Counted from the first letter of the stretch, positions 51,278 through 60,533 are shown. The stretch: 64,000 nucleotides of DNA from JBBROS01 sp965213855 (GCA_965213855.1 CBDCAA010000011.1:310001-374000); one strand, 5' to 3'. Program-made: numbers and translations. The notes: generated from the letters alone by a model not told the origin.

Positions 51278-52261
51278 ATGCCCACCTCGCGCTTCGACCT
51301 TTGCGGCATCGGCAACGCGATCGTCGATGTGGTGACACCGGTCGATGAGGCATTCCTATCCAGGCACGACATGCTGAAAGGGTCGATGCGGCTGATCTCC
51401 GCCGACGAGGCGGAGGCGCTCTACGCGGCCATGCCGCACGGGCAGGTGAGCAGCGGCGGGTCGGCCGCCAATACTTGCGCCGTGGCGGCCGGGCTGGGCG
51501 CGCGCGTGGGGTTCCTCGGCATGGTCGCCGATGACGCGCTGGGTGGCGCGTTCCGGCACGACATCATCGCGGTCGGCGTGCAGTTCCCCACGCCTCCGCT
51601 GCGCGGCGGCGCGCCGACCGCGCGCTGCCTGATCGCAGTCACGCCGGACGGGCAGCGCACGATGAACACCTTCCTCGGCGCTTGCGTCGCCTTCGGGCCG
51701 GATGACCTGGACGGACCCATGATCGCCGACAGCGCCGTGACCTATCTCGAGGGTTACCTGTTCGATCCGGCGCCGGCGCAGGACGCGTTCCGGCGGGCCG
51801 CAACGATGGCGCATGCGGCCGGACGGCAGGTCGCGCTCTCGTTGTCCGACGCGTTCTGCGTCAACCGGCACCGGGCGGCGTTCCGGGAGCTGGTCGCCGG
51901 TCATGTCGACATCCTGTTCGCCAACGAGGCCGAGATCACGTCCCTCTATGAGGAGAACACGTTCGAAGCGGCGGCGAACCGGGCCGCAACGGATGTCGCG
52001 CTCGCAGTCCTGACGCGGAGCGAGGCTGGCAGCCTGATCCTTGCCGGTGGCGACCGCATCCCGATCGACGCCGCGCCAGCGACGGTGGTGGACACGACCG
52101 GGGCCGGCGACGCCTACGCGGCCGGCTTTCTGGCCGGCATGGCCGCAGGCCGCCCGCTTCCGGCATGCGGCGCACTCGGCAGCCGCGCCGCCGCCGCCGT
52201 CATCGGCCACTACGGCGCTCGTCCCGCCGTCGATTTCGCTGCCATGACCGCGGCGGCGTGA
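51278..52261 (+). CDS. PfkB-family carbohydrate kinase, adenosine-kinase-like
   Basis: 327 aa; GGAGACGCC precedes the ATG. Ribokinase fold: GSAANTCAVAAGLGARVGFL near residue 60 and the phosphoryl-transfer motif VVDTTGAGDAYAAGFLAG near residue 265 with the catalytic Asp. The N-terminus FDLCGIGNAIVDVVTPVDE and the motif NEAEITSLYE are typical of the alphaproteobacterial adenosine kinase branch, which salvages adenosine to AMP; a sugar substrate is the alternative. Confidence 0.9.
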   Translation: MPTSRFDLCGIGNAIVDVVTPVDEAFLSRHDMLKGSMRLISADEAEALYAAMPHGQVSSGGSAANTCAVAAGLGARVGFLGMVADDALGGAFRHDIIAVGVQFPTPPLRGGAPTARCLIAVTPDGQRTMNTFLGACVAFGPDDLDGPMIADSAVTYLEGYLFDPAPAQDAFRRAATMAHAAGRQVALSLSDAFCVNRHRAAFRELVAGHVDILFANEAEITSLYEENTFEAAANRAATDVALAVLTRSEAGSLILAGGDRIPIDAAPATVVDTTGAGDAYAAGFLAGMAAGRPLPACGALGSRAAAAVIGHYGARPAVDFAAMTAAA

Positions 52262-52364
52262 CGCGGGGTCGTCGGCTGCAACCTTGTCGCGCTTGGCCCG
52301 TTTCGCCTCCATCGCACGGCTGAATCGCCGCGCTATCGATCATGCGAGCCATAAGGAGCACTTC

Positions 52365-53195
52365 ATGCGAAACCTTCTACTGACCTCGGCGGCGCTGATG
52401 GGCCTGGCGGCCGGCGGCGCCATGGCGCAGACCAGCAATGCCCAGTCGCCGCCCGCACCCCGCGAATCGTCCCAGCCGCCCCAGCCGACGAACTCGCTGC
52501 CGGCCGGCGGCGCGACCACCACCTCGCCGGCGCCGGGCGCGACCCTGAACGCCACGCCGGCGCCGGCCGCTCCCCGGCCCGCGACCCCGGTGACGCCCGC
52601 GCCCGCGCCCTTGGCGGCCGCGCCTGCTCCGGCCGCGCCGCTCGCGACCACCCCGGCGGCGGTCGCTTCGGCACCGCCGGCGCACCCGATGCGCCACCCC
52701 ATGCGCCACGCAGCGATGCGCAGGCCGATGAAGGACGGCATGGCACCGGCCGACGCCGCCGACCAGAGCGCACCGCCGACCGAGGCCTATCGCGGCGGGG
52801 CGGGCTCTCCGCTGTCGACCCGCGCGACGGACCTGACCGCAGCCCCCGGGGAGCGGATGGGGTCGCGCCTGCCCACCCCCGCCTCGGCCGGCAACGATCC
52901 GCATGACCTGCTCATCGCGGCGGGACGCAGCCTCGATCGTGGCCAGACCGGCGCGGCGCAACAGGCGCTCGAGATGGCGGAAACGCGCGTGCTCAGCCGC
53001 ACGATCGATCCGAGCATGGCGTCACAGCCCGACCAGGCCAGCATGGTCCAGAATATCGCGATGGCCCGCCGTGCGCTCGGCTCGCGTGACACACGCGGTG
53101 CAAAGCAGGCAATCGCGGCCGCCTTGCAAAGCAACGTGCCGCCGCCTGGCCCGGCCGTGACCATGGTCCCCGGGACGCCCGCCACCACCTACTGA
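52365..53195 (+). CDS. Secreted Pro/Ala-rich protein, function unknown
   Basis: 276 aa from ATG 52365 (AAGGAG upstream); an earlier frame start lacks a ribosome site. Sec signal MRNLLLTSAALMGLAAGGAM cut after AMA|Q, a low-complexity Pro/Ala/Thr region to about residue 135 (with the short repeat MRHPMRHAAMRRPM), and a helical C-terminal domain (PHDLLIAAGRSLDRGQTGAA, QQALEMAETRVLSRTID, AMARRALGSRDTRGAKQAI). Proteins of this shape occur in Acetobacteraceae, but I know no assigned role. Confidence 0.75.
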   Translation: MRNLLLTSAALMGLAAGGAMAQTSNAQSPPAPRESSQPPQPTNSLPAGGATTTSPAPGATLNATPAPAAPRPATPVTPAPAPLAAAPAPAAPLATTPAAVASAPPAHPMRHPMRHAAMRRPMKDGMAPADAADQSAPPTEAYRGGAGSPLSTRATDLTAAPGERMGSRLPTPASAGNDPHDLLIAAGRSLDRGQTGAAQQALEMAETRVLSRTIDPSMASQPDQASMVQNIAMARRALGSRDTRGAKQAIAAALQSNVPPPGPAVTMVPGTPATTY

Positions 53196-53217
53196 GCGCC
53201 CGGCCGCTTCACGACAG

Positions 53218-53269
53218 CCCGCCTCGACCGCGTCGCCCCGACGTGGTTGCAGGCGGGTTTCGCGTTTTT
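53218..53269 (+). terminator. Rho-independent terminator after the Pro/Ala-rich protein gene
   Basis: CCCGCCT (53218-53224) pairs with AGGCGGG (53251-53257); the loop contains a second small stem GTCG..CGAC. It is followed by TTTCGCGTTTTT, giving a T-rich end. It lies between the secreted-protein gene and typA. Confidence 0.6.
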
Positions 53270-53377
53270 AACGCTCGAAACGACGCGCGGCGCAGCCTAT
53301 GTGTGCGCTGCAACACGGCTCCCGTTCCCCGGACTGATTTCCAAGGAGTTGGCGCCCCAAGACCCGGCAAGGACTCC

Positions 53378-55207
53378 ATGGACATCCGCAACATCGCCAT
53401 CATCGCCCACGTCGACCATGGCAAGACGACGCTGGTCGACCAACTGCTTCGGCAGTCCGGGTCGTTCCGCGATCACCAGGTCGTCGCCGAGCGGGCGATG
53501 GACAAGAACGACCTCGAGAAGGAACGTGGCATTACGATCCTGGCCAAGTGCACGAGCGTCGTCTGGAAGGACAGCCGGATCAACATCGTCGACACGCCCG
53601 GCCACGCCGATTTCGGCGGCGAGGTCGAGCGCATCCTCGGCATGGTCGATGGCGCGATCGTGCTGGTCGACGCGGCCGAGGGTGTGCTGCCGCAAACCAA
53701 GTTCGTGACCGGCAAAGCCTTGGCGCGCGGGATAAAGCCGATCGTCGTCGTCAACAAGATCGACCGCCAGGACGCCCGCGCGAACGAGGTGCATGAGGAG
53801 GTGTTCGACCTCTTTGCCGCCCTCGGCGCCACCGACGAGCAGCTCGACTTCCCCATGCTGTACGCCTCCGGTCGCCAGGGCTGGGCCGACCTCGAGCTGG
53901 AGGGCGCCCGCAAGGATCTGGCGCCGATGTTCGACCTGATCCTCAGCCACGTGCCCCCGACCCGGCTCGACAAGGAGGCGCCGTTCGCGATGGTCGCCTC
54001 CATCCTCGACTACGACAACTTCCTCGGCCGCGTGCTCACCGGCCGCGTGGAACAGGGCCGGGCCAAGCTCAACATGCCCGTGAAGGTGCTCCGCCCCGAT
54101 GGCTCCGTCATTGAGACCGGCCGCCTGACGAAGCTTATGGGCTATCGCGGGCTCGATCGGGTCCAAGTGGACGAGTGCGAGGCGGGCGACATCGTCGCCG
54201 TGGCAGGCCTGACCGACGGCACCATCCCGGACACGATCGCAAGCCCCGAAGTGTCGGCCCCGATGTTCTCGATCCCTGTCGACCCGCCGACCTTGGCGAT
54301 GACCTTCCGCGTGAATGACGGCCCGCTCGGCGGCAAGGAAGGCAAGAAGGTCACGTCCCGCCAGATCCGCGACCGCCTGCTGCGCGAGTCGGAGGGCAAC
54401 GTGGCCATCAAGATCACCGAGAGCAACGAGGCCGACGCCTTCGAGGTCGCGGGCCGCGGCGAGCTCCAGCTCGGTGTGCTGATCGAGCAGATGCGCCGTG
54501 AAGGGTTCGAGCTGACGATCGGCCGGCCCCGCGTGCTGACGCGCAAGAACGACGAGACCGGCGAGCGCGAGGAGCCCTACGAGGAGGTGCTGGTCGATGT
54601 CGACGAGCCCTATTCCGGCGTCGTTGTCGAGAAGATGAGCCGTCGCAAGGCGCAGATGCAGGACATGCGGCCCTCGGGCGGCGGCAAGGTGCGCCTGACG
54701 TTCCTCATGCCCAGCCGAGGCCTGATCGGCTACCATGGCGAGTTCCTGACCGATACTCGCGGCACCGGCATCATGAACCGGCTGTTCGCCGGCTATCAGC
54801 CCTGGGCCGGCCCGATGGAGGGCCGCCGCAACGGCAGCTTGATCAGCACCGAGGCGGGCGAGGCGATCCACTACGCCCTGTTCTACATCCAGGAGCGCGG
54901 CACCCTGTTCGTCGACCCGGGCGACAAGGTCTATGAGGGCCTCATCCTCGGCGAGAACAGCCGCGGCACCGACCTCGAAGTGAACCCGATCAAGGAAAAG
55001 AAGCTCACCAACGTGCGCGCCTCGGGCAAGGATGACGCCATGCTGCTCATCCCGCCCCGGCGCATGAGCCTTGAGCAGGCGATCGCCTATATCGAGGATG
55101 ACGAGCTGGTGGAGGTGACCCCCAGCGCGGTGCGTCTGCGCAAGCGCCACCTCGACTCCAATGCGCGCAAGCGTGCGGAACGGCGGTCGGACAACGAGGC
55201 GGCATAG
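53378..55207 (+). CDS. typA: Translational GTPase TypA/BipA
   Basis: 609 aa from ATG 53378, the family start (MDIRNIAIIAHVDHGKTTL); the longer open frame upstream is non-coding. Ribosome-binding GTPase of the EF-G superfamily helping 50S assembly and stress growth. G1 AHVDHGKTT, G2 RGITILAK, G3 DTPGHADFGGEVERIL, G4 VVNKIDRQDAR; then domain II, domain III, an EF-G V-like domain and the BipA-specific C-terminus (ERGTLFVDPGDKVYEGLILG, RRMSLEQAIAYIEDDELVEV). Monocistronic by spacing. Confidence 0.97.
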   Translation: MDIRNIAIIAHVDHGKTTLVDQLLRQSGSFRDHQVVAERAMDKNDLEKERGITILAKCTSVVWKDSRINIVDTPGHADFGGEVERILGMVDGAIVLVDAAEGVLPQTKFVTGKALARGIKPIVVVNKIDRQDARANEVHEEVFDLFAALGATDEQLDFPMLYASGRQGWADLELEGARKDLAPMFDLILSHVPPTRLDKEAPFAMVASILDYDNFLGRVLTGRVEQGRAKLNMPVKVLRPDGSVIETGRLTKLMGYRGLDRVQVDECEAGDIVAVAGLTDGTIPDTIASPEVSAPMFSIPVDPPTLAMTFRVNDGPLGGKEGKKVTSRQIRDRLLRESEGNVAIKITESNEADAFEVAGRGELQLGVLIEQMRREGFELTIGRPRVLTRKNDETGEREEPYEEVLVDVDEPYSGVVVEKMSRRKAQMQDMRPSGGGKVRLTFLMPSRGLIGYHGEFLTDTRGTGIMNRLFAGYQPWAGPMEGRRNGSLISTEAGEAIHYALFYIQERGTLFVDPGDKVYEGLILGENSRGTDLEVNPIKEKKLTNVRASGKDDAMLLIPPRRMSLEQAIAYIEDDELVEVTPSAVRLRKRHLDSNARKRAERRSDNEAA

Positions 55208-55299
55208 CGCGGCGCGGAGGCTTCACAGCCCTAGGGAGCGCCGTTACAATCGATTCGTCGGAAAACGCCACTGACAATCGTAAGAACTGGAGAACGCCA

Positions 55300-55644
55300 A
55301 TGTTTCGCTCCCACCGCCGTGCGCCCGCGCTGGCCGCGGTCCTCATGCTTGCCGGCCTAGTCTCGACCGGCGACGTCTTCGCCCAGGGTGCGACCGTCGG
55401 CCCTGCCGGCGGCATCCCCAGCACCTCCGCCCCGAGCAACAACGAGGGCACGCCCGCAGGCGGCACCGGGACCATCGGGACGACGCGCGTCGGGCCGGCC
55501 GGCGTCGCGCCGGTCGCCAACCCGAACACGGCGCCCGATGCCGGGACATCGGCGCCGCGCCACCGTCGCCACCGTCATCGCCGCACGCACCATCGTGCGG
55601 CGTCTCAGGTCGGCACGCAGTCGCAGGACGGCACCAACCAGTAA
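55300..55644 (+). CDS. Small secreted His/Arg-tailed protein, function unknown
   Basis: 114 aa; GGAG lies a few bases before the ATG. Sec signal (RAPALAAVLMLAGLVSTGDV, cut near VFA|Q), a Gly/Thr/Pro-rich middle and a basic, histidine-rich end (RHRRHRHRRTHHRAA) that could bind metals or nucleic acids. Comparable in style to the secreted protein at 52365-53195 but not similar in sequence. No family assigned. Confidence 0.65.
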   Translation: MFRSHRRAPALAAVLMLAGLVSTGDVFAQGATVGPAGGIPSTSAPSNNEGTPAGGTGTIGTTRVGPAGVAPVANPNTAPDAGTSAPRHRRHRHRRTHHRAASQVGTQSQDGTNQ

Positions 55645-55682
55645 AGGGCGGCCGCGCCCATTCGGGCGGTTGCAGGACCATT

Positions 55683-55715
55683 CGGGACGGCATACCCAGG
55701 CGGTATGCCGTCCCG
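55683..55715 (+). promoter_or_regulatory. 14-bp hairpin covering the AmpG-like start codon
   Basis: CGGGACGGCATACC (55683-55696) and GGTATGCCGTCCCG (55702-55715) are perfect inverted repeats with a 5-nt loop. The right arm contains the ATG of the next gene (55705), so the structure would sequester its start. It may equally act as the end of the preceding transcript, although no T-tract follows. Confidence 0.6.
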
Positions 55716-56991
55716 TTCCGTTTCCGGCCCCCCGGGCGCGTCTCCCTGGCGTGACCGGCAACTCTGGGTCATGGCGGGGCTCGGCTTCTCCGCCGGTCTG
55801 CCGCTCGCGCTCACCGCCTTGCCATTGCGGCAATGGCTCAGCGAGAGCGGCACCAGCCTCGCCGCGATCGGCTTCACCGCCAGTCTCGGCCTCCCTTATA
55901 CGCTCAAATTCCTCTGGGCACCGGTCCTGGACCAGGTCGGTCCGCCCGTGCTCGGCCGCCGCCGCGGCTGGCTGCTGTCGATCCAGGCCGCGCTCGTGGT
56001 AGCCGGGCTCGTGTTCGCCTGGTCGGACCCGTTATCCGCGCCGGCGACGCTGATCGCGGCAGCCGTCGCGATCGGGGTCTTGTCTGCCAGCCAGGACATC
56101 GTCGTCGACGCTTGGCGCATCGAGGCGTTTCCCGCTGACGACCGCCGCGCGGTGGCGCTCGCCGCTTACATTTGGGGCTATCGCGCTGCACTGCTGGTCG
56201 GCGGCGCCGGGGCGATCCGGTTCGCGTCCGACGTCGGCTGGCACTGGTCGTTCTCGGCCGTTGTGGCGTTGATCGGCGTCGGCGCGATCGCGACGCTGGC
56301 TGCGCACGAGCCGGCCGCCCCGCTCCGCCCTGCCGAGCGCATCGGCGCGCGCCTGCGGCGGTCGGTGATCGACCCGTTCAACGACTTCCTGCACCGACGG
56401 GGCGCGGTGCCGATCCTGGGCTTCGTGCTGCTGTTCAAGCTGGGCGAGGCGCTGGCGCACACGATGGCGGTGCCGTTCTACAACGCGCTGGGCTTCGACA
56501 GGAACGCGATCGCCACCGCCGCCGGCCTGCCCAGCTTGGCTGCGAGCCTGCTGGGTGCGGCCGCGGGCGCGTGGCTGATCGGGCGCATCGGCACCGGCCG
56601 CGCCCTCGTGCTGACCGGCTTCGTGCAGATGGCGTCCATGACGCTCTATTTCGCGCTCGCCGTCTCGGGCGGCAACTGGGGGGTGCTGGTCGCGAAGATC
56701 ACGCTGGAGAACGTTGCCGAAGGCATGGCGGACGCGGCCTTCATCACCTACCTGTCCTCGCTTTGCTCCAACGCGTTCACGGCGACCCAGTATGCGCTGC
56801 TGTCGTCCCTCTCGGCCGTAGGATTGCGCACGATCGGCGGTCTGTCCGGCGTACTGGCGGCGGCGTTGGGCTGGGTGGCCTTCTACGCGCTGACGATCTT
56901 CGCGGCCGTCCCCGCCATGCTGATCATGCTCTGGCTTCTGCGCCGCTTCCCGCCGGCGCCGTCCGTCCGCCAAGCGGAAGCCACACCGTGA
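55705..56991 (+). CDS. AmpG-like MFS permease (PAT family)
   Basis: 428 aa, twelve spans. AmpG-type proteins import anhydromuropeptides for cell-wall recycling. Recognisable: WVMAGLGFSAGLPLALTALP, IGFTASLGLPYTLKFLWAPV, DQVGPPVLGRRRGWLLSIQ and ASQDIVVDAWRIEAF. The start at 55705 is buried in a strong hairpin; ATG at residue 23 (WVMAGLG) is an alternative that would remove the polar N-terminus. Its 3' end overlaps the oppositely oriented histidine-kinase gene by 68 bp. Confidence 0.87.
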   Translation: MPSRSVSGPPGASPWRDRQLWVMAGLGFSAGLPLALTALPLRQWLSESGTSLAAIGFTASLGLPYTLKFLWAPVLDQVGPPVLGRRRGWLLSIQAALVVAGLVFAWSDPLSAPATLIAAAVAIGVLSASQDIVVDAWRIEAFPADDRRAVALAAYIWGYRAALLVGGAGAIRFASDVGWHWSFSAVVALIGVGAIATLAAHEPAAPLRPAERIGARLRRSVIDPFNDFLHRRGAVPILGFVLLFKLGEALAHTMAVPFYNALGFDRNAIATAAGLPSLAASLLGAAAGAWLIGRIGTGRALVLTGFVQMASMTLYFALAVSGGNWGVLVAKITLENVAEGMADAAFITYLSSLCSNAFTATQYALLSSLSAVGLRTIGGLSGVLAAALGWVAFYALTIFAAVPAMLIMLWLLRRFPPAPSVRQAEATP

Positions 56992-58318
56992 CCGTCGTGC
57001 CGGCGCCTTCCGTGCTTTCGATCGCCAGTTGCCCGCGATGCCGGTTGACGATGTGCTTGACGATCGCAAGTCCCAGCCCGGTCCCGCCCACCGCACGGGA
57101 GCGCGACTTGTCGGCCCGGTAAAATCGCTCCGTCAGCCGCGGCAGATGGGCCCGCGCGATGCCGTTCCCGTCGTCGGACACGCCGATCGCGATGCCGGGC
57201 CGCGCCGGCCAGGGCACGCCGGGCAGCGCCGGCTGCACTGCCAGCCGCACGGTGCCCGCGTCCCGCCCGTACTTGACGGCATTGTCCAGCAGGTTCTGCA
57301 CCACCTGCTCCAACTGGTCCTCGTCCCCCGGGATCGGCGCCATGCCGGCGGCGCACTCGACGTGCAGCGCCATGTGCCGTGCCTTGATCTGCGGCTCGAA
57401 CGCGGCGGCGATGCGGCGGATCAGCAATGCCAGGTCGACCTCGTCCGCGGGCGCCTGGTGCTCGGTCAACTCGATCCGCGACAGGCTGAGCAGGTCATCG
57501 ATAAGGCGGTTCATCCGCTGCGCCTGCTCGGCCATGATCTCCAGGAAGCGGGTTTGCGCCGGCAGGTCGTCGCGTGCCGGGCCGCGCAGCGTCTCGATGA
57601 AGCCGATCAAGCTGGCCAGCGGCGTCCGCAGCTCGTGGCTTGCGTTGGCCACGAAGTCGGCCCGCATCCGCTCGACCGCGCGCTCCCGCGTCCGGTCCGA
57701 CAGCACGGCCACGATCCGCCCGCCATCGGCCAGCGGCGGGTTGAGCGGGATGACGGTTGCGAACACCTCGCGCGACGCCGGGACAGGCAGCGTCAGTTCG
57801 GCCGATTGCTCCTGCCCGTCCGCGAGCGCCCGGTCGATCGCGGCCCGCAACCCCGGGTGGCGCAGCACCGCCGGCAACGCCGGGCCGAACGCCGACTCGG
57901 CCGCGGCATTGGTCCGCAAGACGGCCCGGCCCGGGCCCAGGACGATCAGCGGGTCCGGCAGCCGCCGCACCAACGCCTGCTCGGCCCGCACCACGACGGC
58001 GGCCTCCGCCTCTCGCACGGCGAAGGCGCGGGCGAGGCGGCCGGCCTCCCGCGCCAGGTGGGCGGTGGCCGACAGCAGCGGGCGTCCCGCGCTGGCGTCC
58101 GCCGCCATTCCTGGCGCCGCCTGATGCAGCGCGCCGATGACGATGCCGAGGTCGCGGACCCAGAACTGCGCGACCACCAACGCGCCAGCGAGAACGACGG
58201 CCGCCCCGGCTAGTGCCGCCGGCCATCCCAGCCCGCCCAGCAGCGTCAGCCCGAGCAGCACCCCGACCGGCACCGCCGCCAGCACGCACGCCGTCCGGAG
58301 CGGGAGGGGCGGGCGCAC
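56924..58318 (-). CDS. PhoR-like sensor histidine kinase
   Basis: 464 aa. Two N-terminal membrane helices (residues about 8-50), a PAS domain (VRRLPDPLIVLGPGRAVLRT), HisKA with phospho-acceptor in FVANASHELRTPLASLIGFI, and HATPase_c with N-box VVQNLLDNAVKYGRDAG, G1 GVSDDGNGIARAHLP and GGTGLGLAIVKHIVNRHRG. The architecture is that of PhoR, but no phoB, phoU or pst genes are adjacent, so its partner is elsewhere. Follows the lipoprotein gene by 14 bp. The 3' end overlaps the AmpG-like gene tail to tail. Confidence 0.9.
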   Translation of the reverse strand: MRPPLPLRTACVLAAVPVGVLLGLTLLGGLGWPAALAGAAVVLAGALVVAQFWVRDLGIVIGALHQAAPGMAADASAGRPLLSATAHLAREAGRLARAFAVREAEAAVVVRAEQALVRRLPDPLIVLGPGRAVLRTNAAAESAFGPALPAVLRHPGLRAAIDRALADGQEQSAELTLPVPASREVFATVIPLNPPLADGGRIVAVLSDRTRERAVERMRADFVANASHELRTPLASLIGFIETLRGPARDDLPAQTRFLEIMAEQAQRMNRLIDDLLSLSRIELTEHQAPADEVDLALLIRRIAAAFEPQIKARHMALHVECAAGMAPIPGDEDQLEQVVQNLLDNAVKYGRDAGTVRLAVQPALPGVPWPARPGIAIGVSDDGNGIARAHLPRLTERFYRADKSRSRAVGGTGLGLAIVKHIVNRHRGQLAIESTEGAGTTVTVWLPLGGRTAPAGSGAEARA

Positions 58319-58332
58319 ACCCGGGGCCGCGG

Positions 58333-59628
58333 TTAAGCGCCCGGAGCGGTCAGCGTCTGCGGCGCAGGCTGCACCACGTGCGAGCCGCCCTGGTCCACCT
58401 CGAAGATCGCCAGGCCGCGCCGGACCTGCCCGTCTGGCAACAGCGCGACCAATCCATCGGCCCCACCGAAACCGTCCGCCCGGGTCAGCGCAGCCGTGGG
58501 ATACCCCTCTGGCGTCGCAACGACGCGCGCGATGCTCGCGGCGTCATAGGCCAGCGACGTCAAGTCGCGCGCCGGCGCGTGATACCGCTCCGAGAACAGG
58601 GCCTCGAACGGGGCCCGGGCTGCCGGGTCCGGCGCCGCGAACCATGCGCCGACCAGCTTCGCCTGCCCGGCGGCGTCCCGCAGCCAGGTTGCGGGCCCAA
58701 GCACCCGCACCTGGGCCGGACCCACCTCGTAGAACGCCAGCAGCGGTGCGGCCTGCCCCAGCAGGCTGCCGGTCGCGCCCAGGAACAGCGCATCCATGGG
58801 CGGCGGCGGGCTGGCGGCCTCGGCCGGGGCGGCCGTCGTGGCGGCCGCCGTCGCCGCCGCGGGAGAAGCGGCGGGTCCAGCGCCGGTCCGCGCATCGGCG
58901 CCGGGGCGGCGGGTCGCGGCGTCCGAGACGGTTTTGATGGCCGTATTGAACCCTGCGAAGCTGTACGGAGCGCGGACGATCCGCGGCTCCGGCAGCCCGG
59001 CGTCGGTCGCAGCCGTCAACAGCCCGCTCGCGACCGCGTCGCCGAACAGGTTCTGCGGCAGCACCGCGGCGATCCGCGGCTTGCCCTCCGCCTGCATGGC
59101 GCGAATTAGCGGGCGGACCTGCTGGCCCGGCGTCAGGCCAAGCGGCCAAACCCCCGGTTGCGCCTGCGCCGGGTCCGAGGTGAAGGCCAGCATGGGGATC
59201 CCGGCCGCCCGGGCGATCGGCCCGGCGGCCGAGGTCTCGCCGGCCGTGAGCGGGCCCAGCACCAGGCCGGCACCGGCCGCGACCGCGTTCCGCGCCGCCG
59301 ACGCCGCACCCTCCGGCGTGCCGTGCGTATCCTCTTGCACCAGCCCGGGGCCGCCCGGCTGCCCCAGCGCGAGTTGGGCCGCCCGCAGCATCGCCCGCCC
59401 GACCTCGGCGTTCGCGCCCGTCAGCGGCAAGAGGATCGCGATCGTCCGCGCGCCGGGTGACACGGCGCCATCGGATGGCGCGGCCAGGTTCAGCGGCCCG
59501 CGGGCGCCGCCCGGCGCCGGCAACACGCAACCGGCAAGGAGAACGGCGCAAAGCACCTGGACGGCACACGCGCGCCGTGACGAATGTGCCGCGCAGAGGA
59601 GACGCCATGCCTGCCGAGACCGAGCCAC
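58333..59628 (-). CDS. LpoA-like penicillin-binding protein activator / periplasmic ligand-binding lipoprotein
   Basis: About 431 aa if started at GTG 59628; other starts are possible and the N-terminus overlaps the divergent rsmI gene. Lipobox in VLCAVLLAGCVLP gives a lipid-anchored protein. The mature part has the type I binding-protein fold: RTIAILLPLTGANAEVGRAM, VLGPLTAGETSAAGPIARAA, IPMLAFTSDPAQAQPGVWPL and an Ala-rich insertion (AASPAAATAAATTAAPAEAA) in the middle. Alphaproteobacterial members next to rsmI are annotated as penicillin-binding protein activators (LpoA-like). The same rsmI neighbourhood occurs in E. coli for lpoA. Confidence 0.85.
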   Translation of the reverse strand: MARSRQAWRLLCAAHSSRRACAVQVLCAVLLAGCVLPAPGGARGPLNLAAPSDGAVSPGARTIAILLPLTGANAEVGRAMLRAAQLALGQPGGPGLVQEDTHGTPEGAASAARNAVAAGAGLVLGPLTAGETSAAGPIARAAGIPMLAFTSDPAQAQPGVWPLGLTPGQQVRPLIRAMQAEGKPRIAAVLPQNLFGDAVASGLLTAATDAGLPEPRIVRAPYSFAGFNTAIKTVSDAATRRPGADARTGAGPAASPAAATAAATTAAPAEAASPPPPMDALFLGATGSLLGQAAPLLAFYEVGPAQVRVLGPATWLRDAAGQAKLVGAWFAAPDPAARAPFEALFSERYHAPARDLTSLAYDAASIARVVATPEGYPTAALTRADGFGGADGLVALLPDGQVRRGLAIFEVDQGGSHVVQPAPQTLTAPGA

Positions 59629-60533
59629 AGGACGAACCACCGACGCACCCTCCCGATACCGACGGACTATCCGCCCCACCGGTACCTATAGCACCGGGAC
59701 TCGTGCTGGTGGCCACCCCCATCGGTCATCTTGGCGACATCTCGGCGCGCGCCCTCGCCGCCCTACGTGGCGCCGACCTGATCCTGTGCGAGGACACGCG
59801 CACCACCGCACGCCTGCTGCAGGAATACGGGATCGACGCCCGGACCGAGGCGTTGCACGACCACAACGAGGCCGGACGCGCGCCAGCGCTGGTCGAGCGG
59901 ATGCGGCGCGGCGCCCGGCTGGCGCTCGTCTCGGACGCAGGCACGCCGCTGATGTCGGACCCGGGCTACCGGCTCGTGCGCGCAGCGATCGCGGCTGGGC
60001 TGACCGTGTCCGCGGTCCCCGGGCCGAATGCCGCGGTGATGGCGCTCGTGCTGTCCGGCCTGCCGCCGCAGCCGTTCCTGTTCCTGGGTTTTCCGCCGCC
60101 CCGCTCCGCCGCGCGGCTGGCGGCGTTCGGCCAGACGCGGGCGGCCGAGCGCGCCGGGCTGCAGGCGACGCTGCTGTGGCACGAAGCGCCGCACCGCCTT
60201 GCCGAAACGCTCGCCGACCTCGGTTCGGCCTTCGGAGCCCGCCCGGCCGCCGTGTGCCGGGAGCTCACGAAGCGCTTCGAGGAGGTCCGCCGCGGCACCC
60301 TTCCGGAACTGGCCGCGCACTACGCGGCCCATCCGGCGCGCGGCGAGATCACCGTCGTCGTCGGGCCACAAGAGGCCGGGCAACCCGACGCCGAGGACCT
60401 CGACAACCAGCTCCGCCGCGCGCTGGCCGGCGCGAGCGTGCGGGACGCCGCAGCCCTGGTCGCTGCCGCGACCGGGCTGCCGCGCAAGCTCGTCTATGCC
60501 CGCGCGCTCGAGCTTGGCCAATCCGAGGGTTGA
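59607..60533 (+). CDS. rsmI: 16S rRNA (cytidine1402-2'-O)-methyltransferase RsmI
   Basis: 308 aa from ATG 59607 with GAGGAG upstream. Tetrapyrrole-methylase fold: LVLVATPIGHLGDISARALA, LILCEDTRTTARLLQEYGI, ALVSDAGTPLMSDPGYRLV, VPGPNAAVMALVLSGLPPQP and the RsmI C-terminal end LPRKLVYARALELG. Methylates the 2'-OH of C1402 in the decoding centre. The N-terminal 30 residues before the fold are low-complexity. Divergent from, and overlapping the 5' end of, the LpoA-like gene. Confidence 0.95.
   Translation: MPAETEPQDEPPTHPPDTDGLSAPPVPIAPGLVLVATPIGHLGDISARALAALRGADLILCEDTRTTARLLQEYGIDARTEALHDHNEAGRAPALVERMRRGARLALVSDAGTPLMSDPGYRLVRAAIAAGLTVSAVPGPNAAVMALVLSGLPPQPFLFLGFPPPRSAARLAAFGQTRAAERAGLQATLLWHEAPHRLAETLADLGSAFGARPAAVCRELTKRFEEVRRGTLPELAAHYAAHPARGEITVVVGPQEAGQPDAEDLDNQLRRALAGASVRDAAALVAAATGLPRKLVYARALELGQSEG

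Noticed and set aside
53297..55150. 617-codon ORF antisense to typA
   Set aside because: Shadow of typA codon bias; no recognisable domain.
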